From Acidobacteriota bacterium (GTDB lineage Bacteria; Acidobacteriota; JAAYUB01): 56,873 nucleotides of DNA. The stretch is taken from positions 1-56,873 of the forward strand of contig JAAYUB010000175.1 in the NCBI GenBank assembly GCA_012517875.1, written 5' to 3'. Positions 24,921 through 32,981 of the stretch are shown here, one piece after another; position 1 is the stretch's first letter; every line of letters starts with the position of its first letter. The notes under the pieces were generated by a model, which saw only the letters and a program-made list of their open reading frames with translations, was not told the origin of the DNA and made no database searches. The position numbers and the translations under genes are program-made.

Positions 24921-26432
24921 TCACGTCACCGGCGGCTTTAGCGGCAGGAAGAACGTGAAGACCGTGCGTTGCCCCGGTGAGCTCTCCGCCCGGATATGCC
25001 CGCCCATTGTTTGCACGGCCAGATGGCAGAATGCCAGGCCCAAGCCGGTGTCGGATTTTTGACCGAGCTCCTGACCTTCCACCACTGAGTATTTTTCAAA
25101 AATGCGATCGATGAACTCCGGCGGAATGCCCTCGCCGTTGTCGCTGAGACGGAACTGCACACCCTCGGGCTCGAACCAGTCCGTCAACTCAAGCACGATT
25201 TCGCCGTCGCCATCCCGGGTATGCTTAAAGGCGTTGCTGATCAGGTTTTCAAGGATCCGCTCGAGCAGCAGTCGATCGCACCGGAGCACCGGATGCTTCG
25301 TGTTCACCCGCACGGCAAACTGTTTACGTTGCCGTTTCGCCAACTGGAGCCATGGCTGGCTGCGGTCTTCGATCATCGGCAAGAGCGGCACGTCCGAATT
25401 TTTCAGCTCGAGCCGACCTTCCTCCATCCGATTGATATCCAAAAGATTGGAAATGATGGTCTCCAGGCGGCGACAACCGCGCAAGACCAAGGCAGCGAGT
25501 TCTTCCTGTTCCTCATTGAGCGATCCCACTTTCTGCTCCTGGAGCATCTGTAACGATCCGATCATGAAGGACAAAGGGGCTTTCATATCGTGGATCAGCA
25601 TGTGGAAGAGGTCGTCTTTCTGCTTCTCCAAAAGAGTCGATCGTGCGTGCTGCACCTCGAGGTTCAAGTTGGCCTCGCTCAATTCGCCGGACAAACGGGT
25701 CATCCGAAGCAGGAGATGCACGATGAGGACGACCGCTCCTCCCATGAGCAGCAGCGCAAAGAGGAGCTGCATCCAGGCGCGCTGGCGATTGCTTTCCATC
25801 AGGCCGGCGGCCGGAATCCGCACGCTGATGGCGCCACCCAGATCGCCGATCACCATGCCCTCCCGACGGTATCCGGTGATGTCCGTGGAGCCCGCTGGCC
25901 CTCCGTGACAGGTCAGACAACTGGATCGGATATCGAGTCGCTTGACGTAAAGATAGGTGCGTTCGGACGCCAAAGGGCTGAACCGTTCGCGCATTCCGAG
26001 ATTGCGCGCCATCTCCTCCAGGATCGGCCGCTCGATCGCGTCCGGCAGGTTGGAGGGGACACGAGGATGCAGACTGATCAATCTGAGTCGGTGGTCGGTG
26101 GATTGGTTGAAGAGCGCCGAAACCTCACGACTGAATTTTTCCGGATTGAGCCCCTTGAACTCGATGTGCCCGTCAGGTGACCGGTTGATGAGCTCCTGGT
26201 TGCGGGCCATGAATTCCTGCATGGCTTCCACCAGGCCGGCGATCGCCCGGGCCTGCTGATACACCAGCGCCTCTTCTTCTTTGTGGCGGGAATACAGGTT
26301 ATAAAAGAAATTGACTGCCACGATCAGCGCGACAATGATCAGAACGTATATCGCCAAGCGCCGCATCCGGCCTATGGAAGGAGACAAGTGTCTCTGAGGC
26401 CGGTGATTGTTTTTAGATAGAAAAAGCGTCAT
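24921..26432 (-). CDS. Orphan histidine kinase with periplasmic DUF3365 haem-motif sensor
   Basis: 503 residues. Helix 1 at about 26-43, a periplasmic domain at 50-215 of the DUF3365 (Tll0287-like) type carrying CLTCH at 172-176, a c-type haem attachment motif, helix 2 at 219-241, then the transmitter with H-box FHMLIHDMKAPLSF (His280), N-box ILENLISNAFKHTRDGD, G1 DNGEGIPPEF and G2 GLGLAF. Likely a redox or gas sensor. No response regulator gene lies beside it. The promoter at 26445-26473 would put the start point only a few bases before this ATG, so an internal ATG at 26366 (MRRLAIYV) is an alternative start. Divergent from a VWA protein gene. Confidence 0.88.
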   Translation of the reverse strand: MTLFLSKNNHRPQRHLSPSIGRMRRLAIYVLIIVALIVAVNFFYNLYSRHKEEEALVYQQARAIAGLVEAMQEFMARNQELINRSPDGHIEFKGLNPEKFSREVSALFNQSTDHRLRLISLHPRVPSNLPDAIERPILEEMARNLGMRERFSPLASERTYLYVKRLDIRSSCLTCHGGPAGSTDITGYRREGMVIGDLGGAISVRIPAAGLMESNRQRAWMQLLFALLLMGGAVVLIVHLLLRMTRLSGELSEANLNLEVQHARSTLLEKQKDDLFHMLIHDMKAPLSFMIGSLQMLQEQKVGSLNEEQEELAALVLRGCRRLETIISNLLDINRMEEGRLELKNSDVPLLPMIEDRSQPWLQLAKRQRKQFAVRVNTKHPVLRCDRLLLERILENLISNAFKHTRDGDGEIVLELTDWFEPEGVQFRLSDNGEGIPPEFIDRIFEKYSVVEGQELGQKSDTGLGLAFCHLAVQTMGGHIRAESSPGQRTVFTFFLPLKPPVT

Positions 26433-26444
26433 AGTTTGAACCGT

Positions 26445-26473
26445 TATTTATATAAAAATGAAGTATATATCAA
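26445..26473 (-). promoter_or_regulatory. Promoter of the haem-motif histidine kinase
   Basis: TTGATA-N17-TAAATA on the minus strand (-35 at 26468-26473, -10 at 26445-26450). Start predicted near 26438. Confidence 0.5.
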
Positions 26474-26501
26474 ATGGCTCTCTGCGCAAGCCAAAATCTG
26501 C

Positions 26502-26531
26502 TTGAATCCGGGGTTTGAACATGGGTATGAT
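26502..26531 (+). promoter_or_regulatory. Promoter candidate of the VWA gene
   Basis: TTGAAT-N18-TATGAT. The start would lie near 26538, just at the GGAG that serves ATG 26547, which leaves a short leader; hence moderate support only. Confidence 0.35.
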
Positions 26532-26546
26532 TCATTTGGAGTAAGC

Positions 26547-27545
26547 ATGACGGGAACACTCCCCAATCGTTTCGTTCGCCACATCAACATCGCATTGATC
26601 CTGTTGGGATTGTTGGGCACCGCCATTCGCCCGCAGGAGCCGGTCGGAAGCCGGCCGGTGTTGAAGGCGGAGTCCGTCCGGGTGGTGGTTCCGGTCACGG
26701 TGACCGCCACGGATGGCGAGATGATCACCGGGCTGCGGAAAGAGAATTTCCGGTTGTATGTCCGCAATGCGGAGATCATCCAGTTCCAATTTCTCCACAA
26801 CACCGATCTGCCGATGGTCATCGGATACGTATTCGACCACAGCTCCCGAACGATCATGAACCGGTTCAGCTGGAACAAGCAGGTGGTTCAGTCCCTCATC
26901 CATCAATTCGGTTTCGAGGATGTATTCTTTCTCGGCACCTACGGCACGCAATATGCCGAGGTGCAGAAGCCAACCTCCGACCGTTTGGAGATTCTGACCA
27001 CCCTGTCCAACCTGCACCCTTACATGTTCTCCAGCCGGGAATCGTTCTGGTCGTTCTTCAAAAAGGACATCCGGGATTACTCCAAGCGCACGGGGGCTCC
27101 GGTCAACAAGACGGCGATCGCCCTGGATCACACGCTCAATACGCTCGCGGGTTACGATCTGCCCAAAAAGGCGCTGATTCTGGTTTCCGATGGCGACGAG
27201 AACCTGTCCGACATTACATTGAACCACGTGCAACGCTACGGCGTGCCCGTCTACGCGCTTTATTTTTCGGGTTCGGGCATGGGCGGGCAGAGCCTGTTCA
27301 AACGGGGCCAGATCCTGCGGACAGTGAGCCAAGAAACCGGCGGTTGCATCTTCGACAACCTGGAAGACGCTGATCCTCACGAAATCGGCCGACGCCTCTC
27401 GCTGGTCATCCGCAATCAGTACCTGATCAGTTTTGAGCCGTCTGATCGATTGAGCCGGACCAAGACCCATCCCATCCGGATCGTTCTGGATCAAGCCGGC
27501 GCGAACGTCGTCTATCGCAAATCGTTCCGTTTTGTGAAAGAATAG
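26547..27545 (+). CDS. Exported VWA-domain protein (VWFA-related Acidobacterial type)
   Basis: 332 residues from ATG 26547 (GGAG five bases upstream); the longer frame adds non-signal sequence. Signal peptide about 1-30, then a beta-sandwich-like segment VVPVTVTATDGEMITGLRKENFRLY, typical of the Acidobacterial VWFA-related family (TIGR03436-like), and the VWA domain: VIGYVFDHSSRTI, KALILVSDGDENLSD, YGVPVYALYFSG, VSQETGGCIFDN. The metal site DHSSR keeps Asp and the first Ser but not the last Ser of DxSxS. Likely secreted or surface-bound; function unknown. It heads a run with the YdcH-like gene, psd and pssA. Confidence 0.85.
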   Translation: MTGTLPNRFVRHINIALILLGLLGTAIRPQEPVGSRPVLKAESVRVVVPVTVTATDGEMITGLRKENFRLYVRNAEIIQFQFLHNTDLPMVIGYVFDHSSRTIMNRFSWNKQVVQSLIHQFGFEDVFFLGTYGTQYAEVQKPTSDRLEILTTLSNLHPYMFSSRESFWSFFKKDIRDYSKRTGAPVNKTAIALDHTLNTLAGYDLPKKALILVSDGDENLSDITLNHVQRYGVPVYALYFSGSGMGGQSLFKRGQILRTVSQETGGCIFDNLEDADPHEIGRRLSLVIRNQYLISFEPSDRLSRTKTHPIRIVLDQAGANVVYRKSFRFVKE

Positions 27546-27571
27546 CAGTCAGCCCATCCCAGGAGGCCACC

Positions 27572-27802
27572 ATGCGGTTCGAGGAAATCAAAGAAATTTT
27601 ACTTCGGCAAGACGAGGAGTTCCAGCGCCTTGCCGATGAGCACAAACGGTACGATGACGCATTGCGTGATCTCTCCGGACGCAAATATCTCACGCCCCAT
27701 GACCAACTGCGCGAAGTGGAATTGAAGAAGAAAAAACTCCAGCTCAAGGATCGCATGCTGGAAATTGCGGCGGAGTACCGCAAGCACAACTTGCAGCAGT
27801 GA
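27572..27802 (+). CDS. YdcH/DUF465 small coiled-coil protein
   Basis: 76 residues, no signal peptide. The sequence EEFQRLADEHKRYDDALRDLSG, then a turn (KYLTPHDQ), then LREVELKKKKLQLKDRMLEIAAEYR is the helical hairpin of DUF465 (YdcH family). AGGAGG stands just before the ATG. Family function is unknown. Probably co-transcribed with psd downstream (15-base gap). Confidence 0.88.
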   Translation: MRFEEIKEILLRQDEEFQRLADEHKRYDDALRDLSGRKYLTPHDQLREVELKKKKLQLKDRMLEIAAEYRKHNLQQ

Positions 27803-27817
27803 ACGAGGACCATTCAA

Positions 27818-28444
27818 ATGATCAACCGCGACGGATTCCCATTCATCATCGCCGCTGCCGTCGTGGCGATCCTGCCAGCCTGGCTGATCCATCCATATAC
27901 GGGGATTCCGGGTCTGGCCGCCTGCCTGTTCTGCATCAATTTCTTTCGCGACCCAGAGCGGGAAATTCCCCCTGGAGATGTTGCCGTCTCTCCGGCGGAC
28001 GGCAAGGTCGTGGCTGTTCGGCGACTCGATAACGCCGATCCGCCATATGCCTGGTTCATATCCATCTTCATGAATGTCTTCAACGTCCATGTGAACCGCG
28101 CCCCGGTGAGCGGTCGCATCGAAGCCTACCGTTATGCCAGCGGCAAGTTTCTGCCGGCGAATCGTGAAGCGGCAACCATCGAAAATGAACACAACGAAGT
28201 CGTCCTCGTGGACGGCACCCGCCGGGTGCGGATGTCCCAAGTCGCCGGATTGATCGCCCGGCGCATCGTGTTTTGGAAACAGACGGGTGATACGATCATC
28301 AAAGGGGAGCGGATCGGCTTGATCCGGTTCGGGTCCCGGGTGGATGTCTGGCTGCCGGCGGCAGCTGCCATCAAAGTCGGGCTTGGCCAGAAGGTCACCG
28401 CTGGTCAGACCATACTCGCGGAGTTCACCGATGGATGTGATTGA
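27818..28444 (+). CDS. psd: Phosphatidylserine decarboxylase proenzyme (short type)
   Basis: 208 residues, the short PSD-A type. Converts phosphatidylserine to phosphatidylethanolamine at the inner membrane. An N-terminal membrane hairpin (about 8-40) precedes NFFRDPEREIPPGDVAVSPADGKVV, then FMNVFNVHVNRAPVSG with the catalytic His, and the self-cleavage site RFGSRVDVWLP, where Ser173 after Gly172 becomes the pyruvoyl group. It overlaps pssA by 14 bases, so the last two steps of PE synthesis are coupled. Confidence 0.95.
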   Translation: MINRDGFPFIIAAAVVAILPAWLIHPYTGIPGLAACLFCINFFRDPEREIPPGDVAVSPADGKVVAVRRLDNADPPYAWFISIFMNVFNVHVNRAPVSGRIEAYRYASGKFLPANREAATIENEHNEVVLVDGTRRVRMSQVAGLIARRIVFWKQTGDTIIKGERIGLIRFGSRVDVWLPAAAAIKVGLGQKVTAGQTILAEFTDGCD

Positions 28445-29225
28445 GACCGACCGTCCCAAACCTCCACCCAAGCGGGGTGTCTATATCCTTCCGTCAGCGC
28501 TGACCACGGCCAACATCTTCTTTGGTTTTTACGCCATCACTTCCGCACTGGCCGGAGAGTTCGATAACGCAGCCAAGGGCATCGGCATCGCCATCGTTCT
28601 CGACGGACTAGATGGTCGCATCGCACGTCTGACCGGCACTACCAGCAAATTCGGCGTTCAGCTCGATTCGCTCGCCGACGCCATCTCGTTCGGCATCGCC
28701 CCGGCGGTGGTGCTGTGGCAATGGCATCTCAGCGCATACGGCTACTGGGGCTGGATAGCCTGCTTCACGTACCTGATTGGCGGGGTGATGCGGCTCGCCC
28801 GGTTCAACACCCAGAATCCAGAATTGAAGCACTTTCTCGGTCTCCCGATTCCGGCTGCGGCGGGCTGTATCGCCGCGCTGGTCCATTTCGTTCAGAAGTA
28901 TGGCCACTGGTCGTTCTTTCAATCACATGCATTTTTCTTCGGACTGATCGGGCTGACGCTGATCCTGGGAATCATGATGATCAGCACCGCCCGATACGGT
29001 AGCTTCAAGAATTTCGGTTTTCGCGGGCGGATCGCCTCGCGGAACATCCTCCTGATGGCCTTGTTGCTGGCCGGCATCTGGTTCTTCTCCCATGAAGTGC
29101 TGCTGGCGTTCGCCTTGGTTTACTTCCTGTCCGGTATCTTCGGCACCATCCGTCGCCAGATTCAGCAGCACGGCGGCTTGCCTGCAGGCAAGGACGACTC
29201 GAAGATCCCCGGCATTCCCGACTGA
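28431..29225 (+). CDS. pssA: CDP-diacylglycerol-serine O-phosphatidyltransferase
   Basis: 264 residues from ATG 28431. Makes phosphatidylserine from CDP-diacylglycerol and serine, feeding the overlapping psd. The CDP-alcohol phosphotransferase motif is complete: Asp58-Gly59, Asp61-Gly62, Ala65-Arg66, Gly75, Asp79 and Asp83. Seven or eight membrane helices follow. A start at 28344 in the same frame would lie entirely inside psd, hence the shorter choice. Confidence 0.94.
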   Translation: MDVIETDRPKPPPKRGVYILPSALTTANIFFGFYAITSALAGEFDNAAKGIGIAIVLDGLDGRIARLTGTTSKFGVQLDSLADAISFGIAPAVVLWQWHLSAYGYWGWIACFTYLIGGVMRLARFNTQNPELKHFLGLPIPAAAGCIAALVHFVQKYGHWSFFQSHAFFFGLIGLTLILGIMMISTARYGSFKNFGFRGRIASRNILLMALLLAGIWFFSHEVLLAFALVYFLSGIFGTIRRQIQQHGGLPAGKDDSKIPGIPD

Positions 29226-29339
29226 CCGCCGGGTCCGGACGCGGCACGCCACCCGGTCCATCGACCCAAAGGGCTGGGATCTCACGGCGCAACAACGATC
29301 ATGATTGGACCGAATCTGACTGGGCCTGCCCAGAATGGT

Positions 29340-30365
29340 TCAGGTTTTATTGAGGATATCCTCGCCGGGTGGCACCGGGATTTCACGTTTCAACAAGGAG
29401 TAGCAGATCCCGCCCGGCATGGCGGACAGGACGATAATCAGGAAACTGATCCATGACAGCGCAAAACTCTGCTCCGGATTGACCCCGACAAGCGCCAGCA
29501 GCACAACGAAGGAGTTCTCGCGCAGGCCGATGCCATTGATGCTGATGGGCAGCATGACCAGGATGGTCATCAGGGATACAACGGCGCAAAACACGATCAG
29601 GCTCACCTGAATGCCGAGGGCTCGGGCGACCAGCCAGTTCATGATCACCACCAGCCCGATATTGACTAACGATAACAGGACCGGCAACGCCAGCGACCGG
29701 GGGCGGTCGCGGAATGCGCCCAGCGCGTCGCGCAGGGTGATGATTCGCCCGGCCGCCTGACCGAGCCCCAGCCGCTCCAGCAGCCGGATCGCAAGACCAT
29801 AAACATACTGGATGCAGATGACGACATTGGCTAGCAGGAAGCATATCATGAATCCGATCGGGATCCAGATGATGTCCATACGATCCAAGCCCAACCAGCC
29901 GATCGGACGGAAATCATTGAATGTCAATGTGATCGGGTGCAACCAGGCGCCAATGATCCCGTAGGTGAGAAGGGCAAAAAAGCCGGTGGCTCGTTCCAGG
30001 TAAACCGACGCCAGCCCGTACGCAGCGGATTTGCCGCTGTCTCTCCGGACATAGTACACCTTGACCACGTCCCCGCCGATCACGGTGGGGAAAAACAATG
30101 AGAAAAACATGCCGATCAGATAAAACTGCACCAGTCGGCTTAGGCCGAGCCGGATCCCGAGGTGTAGCAGAATGAGCCGCCAGCGGATCGTGCATATGAA
30201 TTGGCCGCTCATCAGCAACACGAACGCCAGTGCCAGGAGCAGCCAATCGGACTGCTGGACGTACTGCCAGGACCGCTTGAGATCGATGTCCTTGCTCAAG
30301 ACCAAGTACAGAATCAGGAAGGCGGTGATAAGCACCTTGCCAGCCAGGAGCAGGGTCCGTTTCAT
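29340..30365 (-). CDS. Flippase-like integral membrane protein (LPG-synthase TM/UPF0104 family)
   Basis: 341 residues with about eight membrane helices. Motifs SGQFICTIRWRLILLHLGI, FFPTVIGGDVVKVYYVRR and the Ser/Gly/Leu-rich LPISINGIGLRENSFVVLL are those of the lysylphosphatidylglycerol-synthase transmembrane region/AglD-like family, often tied to lipid or lipid-linked sugar movement. No catalytic aminoacyl-transfer domain is attached. It starts 28 bases after the lptFG stop on the same strand, suggesting an envelope-lipid role. Substrate not assigned. Confidence 0.88.
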   Translation of the reverse strand: MKRTLLLAGKVLITAFLILYLVLSKDIDLKRSWQYVQQSDWLLLALAFVLLMSGQFICTIRWRLILLHLGIRLGLSRLVQFYLIGMFFSLFFPTVIGGDVVKVYYVRRDSGKSAAYGLASVYLERATGFFALLTYGIIGAWLHPITLTFNDFRPIGWLGLDRMDIIWIPIGFMICFLLANVVICIQYVYGLAIRLLERLGLGQAAGRIITLRDALGAFRDRPRSLALPVLLSLVNIGLVVIMNWLVARALGIQVSLIVFCAVVSLMTILVMLPISINGIGLRENSFVVLLALVGVNPEQSFALSWISFLIIVLSAMPGGICYSLLKREIPVPPGEDILNKT

Positions 30366-30393
30366 GGAGTGGCCTCAGTGGCGGCGGGAGCTG

Positions 30394-32736
30394 TCATGTG
30401 CGCACGCTCAGGAACATGTAAATCCCTGCAAAACCGAAGAACAGGTTCGGTGCCCAGGCCGCGAGCAGTGGCGGCAGTTTGCCATAGGCGCCCATTGCGG
30501 TGAACACGTTGAACAGCGCCCAGTAGGCGATGCCGATGATGATACTGATAGCCACTCCGTACAAAGCGCCCCGCTTACCCATCTTGAAAGAGAAGGGGAT
30601 TCCGATCAGAAGCATGATGAGATTGATCACCGGGTAGGAAACCTTGGCGTAAAGATCGACTTCAAGGCCCAGTGTGTTGAAACCGCCCTGCTTCAGTTTG
30701 TCGATGTATCGCGAAAGCTCGACGAACGACATCTTGTTCGATTTTTTGGCTTCTGTTTTGAAATAGGATGGCTGTTCCGCGAAATCCCGGGCCAGGGAAT
30801 CGAACACTCTGAAGTATGGTCGATCAGGATGGAAATTGCGTTCCCATCCGTTTATCAGGATCCACTTTCGGATTCGTCCGCTCCAGAGCGCCCGGGGTGC
30901 AAAATATCGGTAGTTCAGGCGCGCCTGATTCAGGTTCAAATTATAGACCGACAGATCGGCGAAGAGGTCGGCTTCGGGGTCAAAGTATCGGTAATTAAAA
31001 ATTTTACCGTCACTGCCCATGATCCAGGTGATGTCCGGACGGTATGTCTGAGGCGTGCGCCCCTTCATCATGTTATAGATCAAGTCCTGGCGCTGGTTGG
31101 TATACGGCATGATGTATTCTTGGAGGCCGAAAATTCCCACCGCGAGGATGAACGCAAGAATGATCACCGGTTGGGCAATCCGGTACAGGCTGACGCCGCA
31201 CGATTTGAATGCCGTGATCTGAAATGTCTTCTCCATGATGCCGAAGCTGATGAGCAGCGCCAGCAGCAGGCAGATGGGCATGCTCAGCACGATGATCATC
31301 GGTGAGATGAAGAGGAAATACTCGACGACCGTTTTCCACGGCACGTGATGGGTGATGATCTCGTCGAAGTTCTCGAATAATGTGAAAATTATAAACAAAA
31401 ACAAGAAACTTGCGATAATTAAAATCATTATCTTCAAGTATTCTCTAAGTATATATACATCCAATACACGAGTAAATCTGAAAGGTCGTTCTGATGATGC
31501 TAACTGGTCCAGCTTGGTTTTTTTCTTGAATTTGTCAGCTTTATCTGTCCAATATTGTTTATACTTTTCGATTTTAAAAATGAGCCTAGATGCGGCTGGC
31601 CGATTAGCCAGAAGCGAAAAGGGGTGGTGATCCAACCTGGCCGCCAGCAGCATGGAGATGCCCACGGCAGCGAACAAAACGTTGGCGATCCAGACTCCAT
31701 AACGTACGGGCACCAAACCGGAATAAAATCCGATCTTCCACGAGTAGAGAAATGTCAGGTAGTAAAGAACCACTACCAGAATTGAGATGAGAAACCCGTA
31801 CATCCGGCCGCTCCGTCGAGTCTGCATGCCGAGCAGCAGGCCAATCAGGCCAAAAACCAGACACGCGAAGGGGATTGAAAACCTTCGGTAATACTCGATC
31901 TCGATGCTTGTTTGGGGATCACTCCCTTCGGGAAATTGTCCGCTGTGTATCTCCGCACTGAGTTCAGCCATGCTTTTTTCGATATTTCGTTTTGGTATCT
32001 CGTCAGGCGGTGTGACGTTGAGTTCGCTTAACGGTATGTCCATCGAGCCGAAATACGTCAGGGAGTCAGCAACGGGCTTATCCTTTTTAAATGAATATAT
32101 TACACCATTTTCTAGGTGTAGCTGCAGGTATCTGGCTTGCCGCTGGAAGAACACGCGTCCCGTGCGCGCAAGATAGATGCGTTGTGCGCTGACATCACGT
32201 TGGTCGGCCAAAAATATGCCTTTCCAGGTGTTTGTGGCTCGGTCTGTGTCTTCCACGTAGAACACAAAATTCTTGAATTTTTCATTGAAGGTTCTGGGCA
32301 GGATCTCTGTTGTAATCTGGGAAATGGCAACTTCGTACTGGATATTCCGCAAATGTGCGTTGAGGGTTGGAGCACCGATATTCGCCAGAAAGAAGGTGAT
32401 ACCGGTTCCGGTGATGGCGATCAGCAAAACGGGCGACAATAAATGACGCATCGAAACGCCGCCTGATTTAAGGGCGATAATCTCATTGTCAGTCGAAAGG
32501 CGGCTGAATCCGGAAACAATGCCCACTAGAATTGAGATTGGCAGAATCACATAGAGAACATTGGCGCAGATTGTGATGATCACGGTGAAAAAAGCGGACA
32601 AGGATGAACCCGAAGTGATCAACAGCTCGGCGAATCGTTGAAACTCCTTCGTGAATGCCATGAACGTCATGACAACAGCGGCGATTAATGTGGTGGGGAG
32701 GAGTTCCTTGTATATTAGTTTGGCGATGATTTTCAT
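30394..32736 (-). CDS. Fused LptF-LptG LPS-export permease
   Basis: 780 residues made of two complete YjgP/YjgQ modules. Module 1 (1 to about 370) starts IAKLIYKELLPTTLIAAVVMTFM, has NEIIALKSGGVSMRHLL, a periplasmic beta domain and three C-terminal helices. A charged linker (about 385-425, KYKQYWTDKADKFKKKTKL) leads to module 2, which starts LDVYILREYLKIMILIIASF and repeats the plan, including QITAFKSCGVSLYRI. Normally LptF and LptG are separate proteins that form the LPS-extracting pore with LptB. The linker DNA (about 31380-31600) is clearly AT-rich against its surroundings. LptE is 20 kb away; lptB is not in the window. Confidence 0.9.
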   Translation of the reverse strand: MKIIAKLIYKELLPTTLIAAVVMTFMAFTKEFQRFAELLITSGSSLSAFFTVIITICANVLYVILPISILVGIVSGFSRLSTDNEIIALKSGGVSMRHLLSPVLLIAITGTGITFFLANIGAPTLNAHLRNIQYEVAISQITTEILPRTFNEKFKNFVFYVEDTDRATNTWKGIFLADQRDVSAQRIYLARTGRVFFQRQARYLQLHLENGVIYSFKKDKPVADSLTYFGSMDIPLSELNVTPPDEIPKRNIEKSMAELSAEIHSGQFPEGSDPQTSIEIEYYRRFSIPFACLVFGLIGLLLGMQTRRSGRMYGFLISILVVVLYYLTFLYSWKIGFYSGLVPVRYGVWIANVLFAAVGISMLLAARLDHHPFSLLANRPAASRLIFKIEKYKQYWTDKADKFKKKTKLDQLASSERPFRFTRVLDVYILREYLKIMILIIASFLFLFIIFTLFENFDEIITHHVPWKTVVEYFLFISPMIIVLSMPICLLLALLISFGIMEKTFQITAFKSCGVSLYRIAQPVIILAFILAVGIFGLQEYIMPYTNQRQDLIYNMMKGRTPQTYRPDITWIMGSDGKIFNYRYFDPEADLFADLSVYNLNLNQARLNYRYFAPRALWSGRIRKWILINGWERNFHPDRPYFRVFDSLARDFAEQPSYFKTEAKKSNKMSFVELSRYIDKLKQGGFNTLGLEVDLYAKVSYPVINLIMLLIGIPFSFKMGKRGALYGVAISIIIGIAYWALFNVFTAMGAYGKLPPLLAAWAPNLFFGFAGIYMFLSVRT

Positions 32737-32766
32737 GGCGGCGACACCAAACGCTCAAGTCATCCC

Positions 32767-32795
32767 ATTGTACCAGAAAAGAATATGGCTTCCAA
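32767..32795 (-). promoter_or_regulatory. Promoter of lptFG
   Basis: TTGGAA-N17-TACAAT on the minus strand (-35 at 32790-32795, -10 at 32767-32772). Start predicted near 32760, 24 bases before the ATG. Confidence 0.6.
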
Positions 32796-32923
32796 CGCCT
32801 ACCGCGAGTGCCCACAAAGAGTCCGATAAGATATATTATGTAAACTATTCAATTGATCCTGGTCTGTTGCCCGTGGCAGACTGAATGAACGTTCCGCTGC
32901 GACTGCTGTGATGGCGAAAAATA

Positions 32924-32944
32924 ATCCCCGCATGCAGCGGGGAT
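32924..32944 (-). terminator. Rho-independent terminator of the FecR/DUF6600 gene
   Basis: ATCCCCGC-ATGCA-GCGGGGAT, an eight-base perfect stem. Read leftwards it is followed by TATTTTTCG, and it lies 38 bases past the stop of the minus-strand gene. Confidence 0.8.
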
Positions 32945-32981
32945 TTTCATCCACAAGATTCTAGTCCTGTTTTCCAGGGCT

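Noticed and set aside
29305-29335. CTGGG-CCTG-CCCAG hairpin between pssA and the flippase-like gene
   Set aside because: Five-base stem without a T tract on either side; not enough for a terminator.
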